Origin: Flavobacterium pokkalii
GTDB taxonomy: Bacteria > Bacteroidota > Bacteroidia > Flavobacteriales > Flavobacteriaceae
Length of the DNA: 64,000 nt
Reading direction: 5' to 3'
NCBI RefSeq assembly: GCF_014596575.1
Contig: NZ_NASZ01000007.1
Location: forward strand, 1 to 64,000
A model generated the notes under the pieces. That model was given only the letters and a program-made list of their open reading frames with translations. It was not told the DNA's origin and made no database searches. This document shows, one piece after another, positions 9,518 to 16,202 of the stretch (within the stretch, counting starts at the first letter, position 1; each line of letters starts with the position of its first letter). The position numbers were made by a program, and so were the translations under genes.

Positions 9518-9943
9518 ATGCCAAATTTCATCATCAAAACGCACCAAAAAGACACACACTACAGCAAACCTCATTTGTTCATTCTGAACAAAGGGATGAA
9601 CAGCGGTAAACCCCAAAAAGAGCCATTTGCAAACAGTTTTGTAATCATTTTTCAAAATGAGGAAGATTGTGAGAATATTTATTTTGTGGCTCACAGCTTA
9701 TGGAAAACCAAGTTTTGGCATCCATTTTTAGTAGGTTCGGTTATTCCGTTTTTACGCCTTCAAAATTTTTCAAAAGAGTTCAATTTAAAAGCAAATTTGA
9801 TGATGCAGGAATACGAAGAACATCAAAAACAAGTGACGGCCTTAAAATTGCTGGAGCAAAAAGAAAAGCAATTTAACGAGAACATTAATATCATAAACGA
9901 TATGCGTAGAGTAATTTTATATCGTTATTGCAATAAAAAATAA
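9518..9943 (+). CDS. DUF6943-like protein of Bacteroidetes mobile DNA
   Basis: A 141-aa soluble protein with no signal peptide or membrane segment. The N-terminal pattern NFIIKTH...KPHLFILNKGMNSGKP, followed by NSFVIIF and a LVGSVIPFLR motif, matches what I remember of the DUF6943 family, which is frequent on Bacteroidetes mobile elements. The function is unknown. The second half is charged and probably helical. ATG at 9518 gives the conserved N-terminus. A perfect terminator overlaps its stop codon, so it is probably monocistronic. Confidence 0.6.
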   Translation: MPNFIIKTHQKDTHYSKPHLFILNKGMNSGKPQKEPFANSFVIIFQNEEDCENIYFVAHSLWKTKFWHPFLVGSVIPFLRLQNFSKEFNLKANLMMQEYEEHQKQVTALKLLEQKEKQFNENINIINDMRRVILYRYCNKK

Positions 9944-9964
9944 CCCAGCAGATCTGGGTTATTT
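9938..9964 (+). terminator. Terminator of the DUF6943 gene
   Basis: AAATAACCCAG / CTGGGTTATTT is a perfect 11-bp stem with a 5-nt loop, and the gene's stop codon lies in the left arm. Confidence 0.7.
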
Positions 9965-9969
9965 ACTTG

Positions 9970-9993
9970 TGGACAGTCAGGATTCGAACCTGA
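9970..9993 (-). other. tRNA-like 3'-end fragment (T-arm plus acceptor strand)
   Basis: On the minus strand, TCAGG-TTCGAAT-CCTGA forms a canonical 5-bp T-stem with a 7-nt T-loop, followed by CTGTCCAC as an acceptor 3' strand. No matching TGGACAG 5' acceptor lies at tRNA distance, so this is not a complete tRNA. It resembles an attachment-site remnant left by a tRNA-targeting element. Confidence 0.45.
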
Positions 9994-10032
9994 GAAGTTA
10001 ACTGCAATATGTTCATCCTTAATTTTAATCAA

Positions 10033-10224
10033 TTAGACTTTTCTACTTTTTGGTCTGCCCGCGTTAACTCCAATCCACCTTTTCAAAAAAATTCCAATGT
10101 CGTTCATATCTTCTAGATTTTTTATATAGTTAAAAACTGTTATTCCGCCCAATGCAAACTGGAAAAATGTTGCTGGAGGACATCTAAAAAGAGTAATCGA
10201 TAAAAAACTAAGTATTACTAGTAT
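10033..10224 (-). pseudogene. Possible truncated gene, C-terminal fragment
   Basis: An open minus-strand frame of 63 codons ends with TAA at 10033-10035. The translation contains ATFFQFALGGITVFNYIKNL and ends WIGVNAGRPKSRKV, a plausible basic C-terminus. It lacks an upstream ATG; the only in-frame ATG is at 10107. It is probably a gene remnant near the tRNA-like fragment. Family unknown. Confidence 0.3.
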
Positions 10225-10262
10225 TCATAAAATAGTTAATTCAAATATAATGATAAAATAAA

Positions 10263-10292
10263 AAAAGTCAAGTCTTCTCAGACCTGACTTTT
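10263..10292 (-). terminator. Terminator closing the leftward cassette
   Basis: AAAAGTCAAGTCT / AGACCTGACTTTT pairs at 12 of 13 positions around a TCTC loop. On the minus strand it is followed by a T6 run, as expected for the end of the transcript from 11941. Confidence 0.75.
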
Positions 10293-10331
10293 ATCTGTTT
10301 AACCCAAAGGTCACCACAACTAGGGCTAAAC

Positions 10332-10508
10332 TTATTTTTTGTGCTTCTTATTTAGGCTTTTAAGTAATAACGAAATCATAAAACTGACAACGGCTCCAAC
10401 AGTAGCTAAAACAGCAGTTTTTACAATATCTTCAGATTGAATATTAGGTACTATACTTAAAAAGGTGCCTCCTGCAGTTCCCATTAAGGTATGGTTATTC
10501 GCTGTCAT
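10332..10508 (-). CDS. 58-aa membrane protein (last gene of the leftward cassette)
   Basis: The protein begins MTANNHTLMGTAGG, has one clear transmembrane segment (residues 31-49, TAVLATVGAVVSFMISLLL) and ends in a lysine-rich tail (KSLNKKHKK), so the C-terminus is probably cytoplasmic. I chose the ATG at 10508 because it overlaps the end of the upstream small gene by 14 nt, suggesting coupled translation. A longer reading from 10544 adds residues that shadow the upstream gene. Size, single TM and basic tail resemble phage holins, but no family is recognised. Confidence 0.55.
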   Translation of the reverse strand: MTANNHTLMGTAGGTFLSIVPNIQSEDIVKTAVLATVGAVVSFMISLLLKSLNKKHKK

Positions 10509-10710
10509 CAATTGTACTAAGCTGACTTGCAGCCGACAAAACACCTCCAGCTACAGCAACATAACCTCCAATGGTAGTGACTATTACTGGCAAAGTGATA
10601 GGAGCAGCTAAAATAGTTCCTCCAACGGCTGCTAATGCCAAACCAACATTTCGAAGCACTTTAAAAAACTTTGGTGTGGGAGCTGAAGCTCTTCTTATAA
10701 TTTTTTTCAT
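10495..10710 (-). CDS. 71-aa hydrophobic small protein
   Basis: It begins with a basic N-terminus (MKKIIRRASAPTPKFFK), followed by two hydrophobic glycine/alanine-rich segments (about residues 24-45 and 48-62), and ends with an acidic STIDDSE. It is probably an inner-membrane protein with two segments. It lies 50 bp downstream of the DUF5675 gene on the same strand and overlaps the next small gene. Function unknown; it is a holin- or anchor-like candidate by size only. Confidence 0.55.
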   Translation of the reverse strand: MKKIIRRASAPTPKFFKVLRNVGLALAAVGGTILAAPITLPVIVTTIGGYVAVAGGVLSAASQLSTIDDSE

Positions 10711-10760
10711 AATCTTTTTTAATTTGTCATCCTGCCCCCTGCTTTTAGGGAGAAGGAGCT

Positions 10761-11153
10761 CTATTCAATAATCAATTCAACACTTTCTTCATTGTCCAAT
10801 GCTTTATAAACAAGTTCTTTCAATTTATTAAAAGCTATTCGCGACATTAATCCAAGTCCTGGACCGGAAAGTTTGGTTACCGGAGCAATACAGCCTTGCA
10901 ATTCCTTTATAGCATTATTAGCTGGATGAAATAGAATAAACTTTCTATTGGGTACATTCACCAATTCCAAATGCCATTTGTATTTGGCACTGTATCGCTT
11001 TCTTATAAAATATTTCCCTTCCGGAACACAGGAAACCTTCGTTTCGTTTCTCTTCCACGGCAATTCAATAGTATTACAAATCAGTTTGCCTTCACATTCG
11101 AGTTTACCATTGGTTCCTTCAGGGAAATAAGTTCTAGTTAAAAACAAAACCAT
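10761..11153 (-). CDS. DUF5675 family protein
   Basis: A 130-aa protein with the DUF5675 pattern: a start of short beta strands (FLTRTYFPEGTNGKL), CNTIELPW, VPEGKY, and FILFHPANN followed by QGCI. H76 and the G87-C88 pair recall the His...Gly-Cys arrangement of YkuD L,D-transpeptidases; that link is my inference, not an established annotation. No signal peptide is visible. It is the second gene of a leftward run, 29 bp after the 252-aa gene. DUF5675 occurs in Bacteroidetes chromosomes and phages, with function undetermined. Confidence 0.7.
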   Translation of the reverse strand: MVLFLTRTYFPEGTNGKLECEGKLICNTIELPWKRNETKVSCVPEGKYFIRKRYSAKYKWHLELVNVPNRKFILFHPANNAIKELQGCIAPVTKLSGPGLGLMSRIAFNKLKELVYKALDNEESVELIIE

Positions 11154-11182
11154 AATTCTGATTTCTAAATTCTAACTTCTGC

Positions 11183-11941
11183 TTAAACGCCTCCGTCAAC
11201 TTGGATAAGCGCTAAAGGATTATAAGCACCGTTTTTCAAAGAGTACATACTTCCGTTCACCTCTTGGTAGAACTCCAAACCTAAAGCTAAAAACAATGGT
11301 TTTGTGCTGTTAGGAGTAACGGTATTTACTTGGTTAATCACAGCTGTAGCCGTAGCATCCCATGCCAAAATAGCGGTTTCTGCATGTTGCTCAACAAAGC
11401 TTTCATTCTCAAAATCTACTTCAACACCAGCCGAAATAATTTTGAAATGAGTAGTTCCTCCAGGAGCAGCAATCATGTTGGATGGAATAAAAGATGGAAT
11501 ATCCACGGTAATTTCACCCGTAACTCTGTCGATGCTTCCGGTATAGGGAGCAAACAAACTAGTACCTAGCTTTCCTCGAATATTAAATTCAAATCCAGCT
11601 AGCAATTCCGCCTCACCATCAATTACGTTTCGCAATCCACGTTCGTTAGTAGAATCAGCCTGAATCACCTTAACCATAGATTGCGTCAAACGGCTCACCA
11701 TTCGGCTATCTGCCGAGTTTAACAACAGTACGCGCAGAGCAGTTCTTAAAACCTTTCCTGCTTTCCCAGCTCTACCAAACTCAGAACCGTTTTCACGTGT
11801 TCTTTGAAACGCAGGATCAGTCGCGATTCTGTTAGCGTCAATTCCGCCTTTTTCTCTCGCTAAATGACCATCCTGCGTTTTATAAAAAGTAATATCCCCG
11901 ATAGTACCTTTCAATTTAATTATGCCCTTTTGCCTTGCCAT
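11183..11941 (-). CDS. Conserved 252-aa protein of unknown function (first gene of the leftward cassette)
   Basis: The N-terminus is basic (MARQKGIIKLKGTIGDITFY) and is followed by an alanine/arginine-rich helical region (about residues 50-100) and a C-terminal half of probable beta strands with TG, DG and NG turns (SIDRVTGEITVDI, FYQEVNGSMYSL). There is no signal peptide, transmembrane segment or catalytic motif. The mix of a basic helical N-terminus and beta-rich C-terminus would suit a structural or surface protein, possibly phage-derived. It heads a run of four leftward genes and faces a small HTH-like gene across 267 bp. No family assigned. Confidence 0.6.
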   Translation of the reverse strand: MARQKGIIKLKGTIGDITFYKTQDGHLAREKGGIDANRIATDPAFQRTRENGSEFGRAGKAGKVLRTALRVLLLNSADSRMVSRLTQSMVKVIQADSTNERGLRNVIDGEAELLAGFEFNIRGKLGTSLFAPYTGSIDRVTGEITVDIPSFIPSNMIAAPGGTTHFKIISAGVEVDFENESFVEQHAETAILAWDATATAVINQVNTVTPNSTKPLFLALGLEFYQEVNGSMYSLKNGAYNPLALIQVDGGV

Positions 11942-12062
11942 AATTTCTGAAATTTAATTCAACATTCATTTAAAATCTCTTTCATTCGTTCAATCAGTTG
12001 CAACTACATTTTGAATGATTACAGCAAAGTTTACAAAGCATTTTTCAAAAGGAAAAACCACT

Positions 12063-12103
12063 AGTGTACCATATGTCCAAAAATGGCATAAGTGTCCAAT
12101 ATG
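12063..12103. promoter_or_regulatory. Candidate operator between divergent genes
   Basis: Two similar words, AGTGTACCATATG (12063-12075) and AGTGTCCAATATG (12091-12103), lie 28 bp apart in the divergent spacer. Between and across them is an imperfect dyad, TATGTCCA-AAAA-TGGCATA. This is a plausible binding site for the small divergent protein, by position only. Confidence 0.35.
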
Positions 12104-12208
12104 AACCTAAAAACACGGTAAATAAGTATGAAGAATTATAACTAAATTGCAAAAGAATTTCTGCACGTCAGAAGTATAGCATCGCTATATCAAAGTTAAG
12201 TATAAAGT

Positions 12209-12412
12209 ATGAAAACAAATACCCAGAGGGTATGCATCTATCCAAAGGACATACAGCGTATAACAGGAAAAAGTTATCGTCAAAGCACCAGATTGATGCA
12301 AAAGATAAAAAAAGACCTCAATAAGCTCGAAAATGAGTTCCTAACGATTGATGAGTTCTGTACCTATTCAGGTATAAAATATGAACAAGTAACTCACTTG
12401 ATTTTTGGTTAA
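12209..12412 (+). CDS. 67-aa basic, HTH-like small protein (putative cassette regulator)
   Basis: The protein is basic (PKDIQRITGKSYRQSTRLMQKIKKDL) and predicted largely helical. The segment DIQRITGKSYRQSTRLMQKIKK fits a helix-turn-helix spacing, and a second helical motif follows (TIDEFCTYSGIKYEQVTHLI). It is transcribed away from the 252-aa gene, the usual arrangement of a regulator and its operon. Function is inferred from context; no family name is recognised. Confidence 0.55.
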   Translation: MKTNTQRVCIYPKDIQRITGKSYRQSTRLMQKIKKDLNKLENEFLTIDEFCTYSGIKYEQVTHLIFG

Positions 12413-12634
12413 AATTTAAAAGTATTAGTACTTCTAATTTTCCCAAATAAATCACCAAATTTAAACTTAACTAGTTCAAAAAATAAACTAAGCATTTTTA
12501 TTTACAACATATTATGCTTAAATTTACACATACGATTTATGATACTTTGAATAGTAAATAATAGGTGGTAAAATCGGTTACCCTTAATATGTAACCTTTG
12601 TTAACTCCATTAAAATATGGCGTTTTGGGAATAG
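12413..12634. other. AT-rich spacer without a gene
   Basis: No open frame or stem worth naming apart from a short dyad AAGTA-TTAG-TACTT just after the small regulator gene. It ends at the tRNA-like fragment. Confidence 0.5.
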
Positions 12635-12657
12635 TTCGATTCCCGGCGACTCCACTA
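12635..12657 (+). other. tRNA/tmRNA-like 3' end (attachment-site remnant)
   Basis: TTCGATTCCCGG followed by CGACTCCACTA has the form of a T-loop, T-stem 3' strand, acceptor 3' strand and discriminator. The five bases before TTCGATT (AATAG) cannot pair with CCCGG, and no GGAGTCG 5' acceptor exists at tRNA distance. So only the 3' end is present, broken at the T-loop, as at attR sites of elements that integrate in tRNA or tmRNA genes. An RNA-gene-style terminator follows 4 bp later. Confidence 0.5.
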
Positions 12658-12661
12658 AAAG

Positions 12662-12697
12662 CCTTGTAAACAACTCATTTACAAGGTTTTTTATTTT
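12662..12697 (+). terminator. Terminator following the tRNA/tmRNA-like 3' end
   Basis: CCTTGTAAA / TTTACAAGG is a perfect 9-bp stem with a 7-nt loop, followed by TTTTTTATTTT. Confidence 0.75.
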
Positions 12698-12720
12698 GAA
12701 TTTACGAAAAAATAGACACA

Positions 12721-12751
12721 AAAAAAGAGGAGCTTTAAACTCCTCTTTTTT
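12721..12751 (-). terminator. Terminator of the coiled-coil protein gene
   Basis: AAAAAAGAGGAG / CTCCTCTTTTTT is a perfect 12-bp stem with a CTTTAAA loop, 19 bp beyond the minus-strand stop at 12771. It may act on both strands. Confidence 0.8.
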
Positions 12752-12770
12752 ATATTCGATTATTATTAAA

Positions 12771-13646
12771 TTATTTCAATTCGAAACTTGACTTAGAAAC
12801 TAAATCTCCTTTATCAAAAACATTTACATAATAAGTTCCTTTTTGGAAATCTTTTCCTGGTAAGTTTTCAGAAACCTGAACTGTTTTATTTTCATATTTT
12901 ACAGTACTGGTAAAACTATAAGTCAAATCTTTTCCGTCAAAACTAATGTTTTTCTTTTCACCTAAAACATTATTCTTGCTGTCAATTACCTGTACATAAT
13001 AGGTTTTATCACCTGATTGTGCAATTTCATTTCCGGCAATTGTAAAACTAATTTTAAGCATATTAGTTCTTCTTGCTTTTTCCGTTTCGATTTCTTTTCC
13101 TGAGCTTCTTACTTTATAAGCCGAACTTTTGATGTTTAAAACCGTCAATTTAGAACCTTTTTCAACAACTTTTGCTAATTCGTCATTTTGACCAACTAAA
13201 GCTTCATTGAATTTTTTAGATTCGTTCAAAACCACAGCGGTACTATCGCGTTGTGCTTTTACTACTGTGTTTTCATTTTTTAAACCTTCGTTTTCGGCCA
13301 TCAAAGCTTTTAACTTATTTTGCAAAAGATTCATTTTAGTTTTAAATGCCGAAAGATCTCCTTTGGATTTTTTTACTTCAGCCATTAAACTTACCACTTT
13401 GTCTCTTTCCTGTATTAACTCATCAGACATTGAAGTATTTTCAGCAATTGCAGCATCATAAGTCGCTTTTAATTCTTCTAAATCTTTCAATACCGATTCT
13501 TTTTCGCTAACAGTCGTGGTTAATACTGTTTGTACTTTTTCGGTGTCAGAAGATAATTTAAAGATATAAACTAAACTCCCAACTAATAAAACCGCCAATA
13601 CAGCAATAACTGCTTTAAGACTTGTACTACTTTGCTTGTTTTCCAT
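12771..13646 (-). CDS. Membrane-anchored coiled-coil protein, unknown function
   Basis: The 291-aa protein has a short cytoplasmic N-terminus, one transmembrane segment (about residues 10-30), a long heptad-rich coiled coil (about 33-170) and a C-terminal domain of probable beta strands (about 180-291, including YYVQVIDSKNNVLGEKKNI and GTYYVNVFDKGDLV). The topology puts the coiled coil and beta domain in the periplasm. No enzyme motif is visible. It is divergent from the arginase-family gene. This arrangement recurs in flavobacteria as far as I recall. Function unknown. Confidence 0.8.
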   Translation of the reverse strand: MENKQSSTSLKAVIAVLAVLLVGSLVYIFKLSSDTEKVQTVLTTTVSEKESVLKDLEELKATYDAAIAENTSMSDELIQERDKVVSLMAEVKKSKGDLSAFKTKMNLLQNKLKALMAENEGLKNENTVVKAQRDSTAVVLNESKKFNEALVGQNDELAKVVEKGSKLTVLNIKSSAYKVRSSGKEIETEKARRTNMLKISFTIAGNEIAQSGDKTYYVQVIDSKNNVLGEKKNISFDGKDLTYSFTSTVKYENKTVQVSENLPGKDFQKGTYYVNVFDKGDLVSKSSFELK

Positions 13647-13728
13647 TTTTTTAACTTTTTTTCAATTTTAATAATATCAAATTTAACAATATAATTTTTA
13701 ACCTATAACGTAAGTAGAGAAATTATAT

Positions 13729-13736
13729 TATTTTTG
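13729..13736 (+). promoter_or_regulatory. -7 promoter box TATTTTTG
   Basis: It matches the Bacteroidetes TAnnTTTG consensus, 18 bp before the ATG at 13755. It argues against a TTG start at 13734, which lies inside the box. Confidence 0.5.
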
Positions 13737-13754
13737 AGAAAAAATTTTCTTTTT

Positions 13755-14798
13755 ATGGATAAATTTCTGCCGTTTACAATCAATGATCTTGCTAAAGTAA
13801 CGAACCATAGAAGTGGCGAAATCAAATTTGGAGAAAAAATGCTTACGGTTCCCATGGGCGAAAATCCAATTTCTTACATCAAAAATACCGAAGCAAAATA
13901 TATTTTACTAGGAATTCCGGAAGACATTGGTATCAGAGCTAATTTTGGAAGACCCGGAGCGGCTTCAGCCTGGAATGAAGCCATTAAAAGCATCGCTAAT
14001 ATTCAGCACAATCGCTTTTGTAAAGGCAATCAAATACTGGTTTTAGGACAAATTAATGTTTCGGAAGAAATGGCCGAAGTAGAAAATTTAGATTTTAATA
14101 CTATTGACGACCGCGTAAAACTGAGTCAGTTAGTCAAAAAAATTGACAAGGATGTTTCCCATATTATTTTTAGCATTGTCAAATTAGGCAAAATTCCCAT
14201 TATTATTGGTGGCGGACACAACAATGCCTACGGAAACATAAAAGGAACTGCTTTAGCAAAAGGAAAACCCGTTAATGCCGTCAATTTTGATTCGCATTCC
14301 GACTTTAGAATTTTGGAAGGTCGCCATAGCGGAAATGGTTTTTCCTATGCTTACGAAGAAGGTTTTTTAAAAAAATATTTTGTTTTTGGACTGCACGAAA
14401 ATTATACTTCTAAAAGTGTTCTGGACTTTATCAAAAAAACCGAAGACCGAATTCGCTTTAACACCTACGACAGCATCAATATCCGAAAAGAAAAAAACTT
14501 CACTCAGGAAATGAATGATGCCTTAGAATTTATCAAAAATGATTCTTTTGGTATTGAAGTCGATTTGGGTGCTATTCCTAATATTGCCAGTAATGCTATG
14601 ACTTTAAGCGGTTTTTCGGTTGAAGAATTGCGCCAATTTGTTACTTTTTTTGCTAAAAACAAAAATGCGTCTTATTTACACATTTGCGAAGGCGCTCCTG
14701 ATTTGGATGTCGATAAAAACAACCATCTCGTTGGAAAATTAATCGGTTATCTGGTTACTGATTTTATCAAATCCAGAACAAGCAAAAACGTTCTTTAA
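13755..14798 (+). CDS. Arginase/formimidoylglutamase family hydrolase
   Basis: A ureohydrolase-fold protein of 347 aa. Metal-binding motifs are visible as GGGHNNAYGN, NFDSHSDFR (DxHxD) and IEVDLGAI. The last replaces the usual DxD with ExD and lacks the following D. Bacteroidetes proteins of this type are usually annotated as formimidoylglutamase, which hydrolyses N-formimino-L-glutamate in histidine breakdown, but no other hut genes are nearby. The altered third motif leaves the substrate or even activity open. ATG at 13755 is chosen over an upstream TTG because of the promoter box at 13729. Confidence 0.8.
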   Translation: MDKFLPFTINDLAKVTNHRSGEIKFGEKMLTVPMGENPISYIKNTEAKYILLGIPEDIGIRANFGRPGAASAWNEAIKSIANIQHNRFCKGNQILVLGQINVSEEMAEVENLDFNTIDDRVKLSQLVKKIDKDVSHIIFSIVKLGKIPIIIGGGHNNAYGNIKGTALAKGKPVNAVNFDSHSDFRILEGRHSGNGFSYAYEEGFLKKYFVFGLHENYTSKSVLDFIKKTEDRIRFNTYDSINIRKEKNFTQEMNDALEFIKNDSFGIEVDLGAIPNIASNAMTLSGFSVEELRQFVTFFAKNKNASYLHICEGAPDLDVDKNNHLVGKLIGYLVTDFIKSRTSKNVL

Positions 14799-14873
14799 AA
14801 CAAATGGCTTTTAGAATCCTTAATTTAAAACTTGGAAACCGCATTACGCAATAAGCATCCGGAATAATAATAC

Positions 14874-14881
14874 TATCTTTG
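14874..14881 (+). promoter_or_regulatory. -7 promoter box TATCTTTG
   Basis: An exact TAnnTTTG match, 46 bp before the DEAD-box helicase start. It gives a leader of roughly 40 nt. Confidence 0.55.
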
Positions 14882-14927
14882 CAGCACTTATCACTGTAAC
14901 GCTTACAGGATAATTAACACCAAATTT

Positions 14928-16178
14928 ATGTTATTCGAAGATTTATCCCTTTCAAAAAGTATTCAAAGAGCGGTTTTTGAAGAAGGTTACACCGAACCTA
15001 CCCCTATTCAGGAACAAGCGATTCCCCTTATATTAGCCGGAAATGATTTGATTGGTTGCGCCCAAACCGGAACCGGAAAAACGGCGGCTTTTGCTATTCC
15101 TATCATTCATCAATTGCACCGAATAGTTGGTTCTTCCAAAAAACCAAAACAAATCCGTGCATTGGTCATCACTCCTACTCGGGAATTAGCGGTGCAAATT
15201 GGTCAAAGTTTTGATACATATGCCAAATATACAAACCTTACACAGCTGACTATTTTTGGAGGAGTTTCCCAAAATCCACAGGTAGATGAATTAAAAAAAG
15301 GAATCGACATTCTGATTGCAACTCCCGGACGATTGTTGGATTTACACAAACAAGGCTTTGTAAACTTAGATCATTTACACACCTTAGTTTTAGATGAAGC
15401 CGATCAAATGCTCGACATGGGATTTGTAAACGATGTAAAAAAAATCGTAAAACTGACTCCTAAAAACCGTCAAACCTTATTCTTTTCGGCCACAATGCCA
15501 ATTGCCATCAGGGAATTAGCCGAAATGTTCTTAACCGATCCGGAAACAGTTACAGTTTCTCCGGTTTCATCCACAGCCGAAAAAGTAGAACAACGTATTT
15601 ATTTTGTTGAAAAGGGCGAAAAAAGAAACCTGCTTTACAGTTTGCTGCACAATGAAAATCTGACGGATGTTTTAGTATTTGCCCGAACCAAACACGGCGC
15701 CGATAATATTGTAAAAGCGCTGCGCAAAAAAAATGTAGCCGCCGAAGCCATTCACGGTGATAAATCACAAAGCGCCAGACAACGCGTTCTTGATGCTTTT
15801 AAAAATAAAGAAATTGGTGTTCTTATTGCAACAGATATTGCTGCACGAGGAATTGACATCGATCAGTTACCTTATGTAATTAACTTTGATTTACCGAACA
15901 TTCCGGAGACTTATGTCCATCGAATAGGAAGAACCGGACGTGCCGGAAATGGCGGAATTGCGATTTCTTTTTGCGGAAAAGACGAACATGGCTATTGGAA
16001 GGATATTCAACGACTCATAAAAGTTGATGTAAAAACCATCACTGATCATCCGTATCAATGGCATTCCGGAAGTCTTGAACAAACGGAAAGCAAACCCAAA
16101 AACAACAACCGAAGCGGAAAATCGACTAAATCCAGAAAATCAGATGCTTCTAAGAAAAACAAAAAACGTTGGTACTAG
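14928..16178 (+). CDS. rhlE: DEAD-box ATP-dependent RNA helicase, RhlE-like
   Basis: The 416-aa protein has all DEAD-box motifs: Q motif (EPTPIQEQAIP), AQTGTGKT, PTRELA, GG, TPGRLLD, DEAD, SAT, ATDIAARGIDID and HRIGRTGRAG. The C-terminus is a short basic serine/lysine/asparagine tail, as in RhlE-type proteins. These unwind short RNA duplexes in ribosome assembly and RNA decay, often at low temperature. It is monocistronic, with its own promoter box and a terminator that overlaps its stop codon. The exact subfamily is uncertain because RhlE and other DEAD helicases are close. Confidence 0.9.
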   Translation: MLFEDLSLSKSIQRAVFEEGYTEPTPIQEQAIPLILAGNDLIGCAQTGTGKTAAFAIPIIHQLHRIVGSSKKPKQIRALVITPTRELAVQIGQSFDTYAKYTNLTQLTIFGGVSQNPQVDELKKGIDILIATPGRLLDLHKQGFVNLDHLHTLVLDEADQMLDMGFVNDVKKIVKLTPKNRQTLFFSATMPIAIRELAEMFLTDPETVTVSPVSSTAEKVEQRIYFVEKGEKRNLLYSLLHNENLTDVLVFARTKHGADNIVKALRKKNVAAEAIHGDKSQSARQRVLDAFKNKEIGVLIATDIAARGIDIDQLPYVINFDLPNIPETYVHRIGRTGRAGNGGIAISFCGKDEHGYWKDIQRLIKVDVKTITDHPYQWHSGSLEQTESKPKNNNRSGKSTKSRKSDASKKNKKRWY

Positions 16179-16190
16179 CCAACGTTTTTT
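16161..16190. terminator. Bidirectional terminator overlapping a stop codon
   Basis: AAAAAACGTTGG / CCAACGTTTTTT is a perfect 12-bp stem. The helicase stop codon TAG (16176-16178) sits in the six-base loop TACTAG. It lies between convergent genes and has A and T tracts on both sides, so it can serve both. Confidence 0.8.
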
Positions 16191-16202
16191 GTTTTCTATA
16201 AA

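Noticed and set aside
12575..12657. A complete tRNA at this place
   Set aside because: No 5' acceptor complementary to CGACTCC and the T-stem 5' side does not pair; only a 3' end is present.
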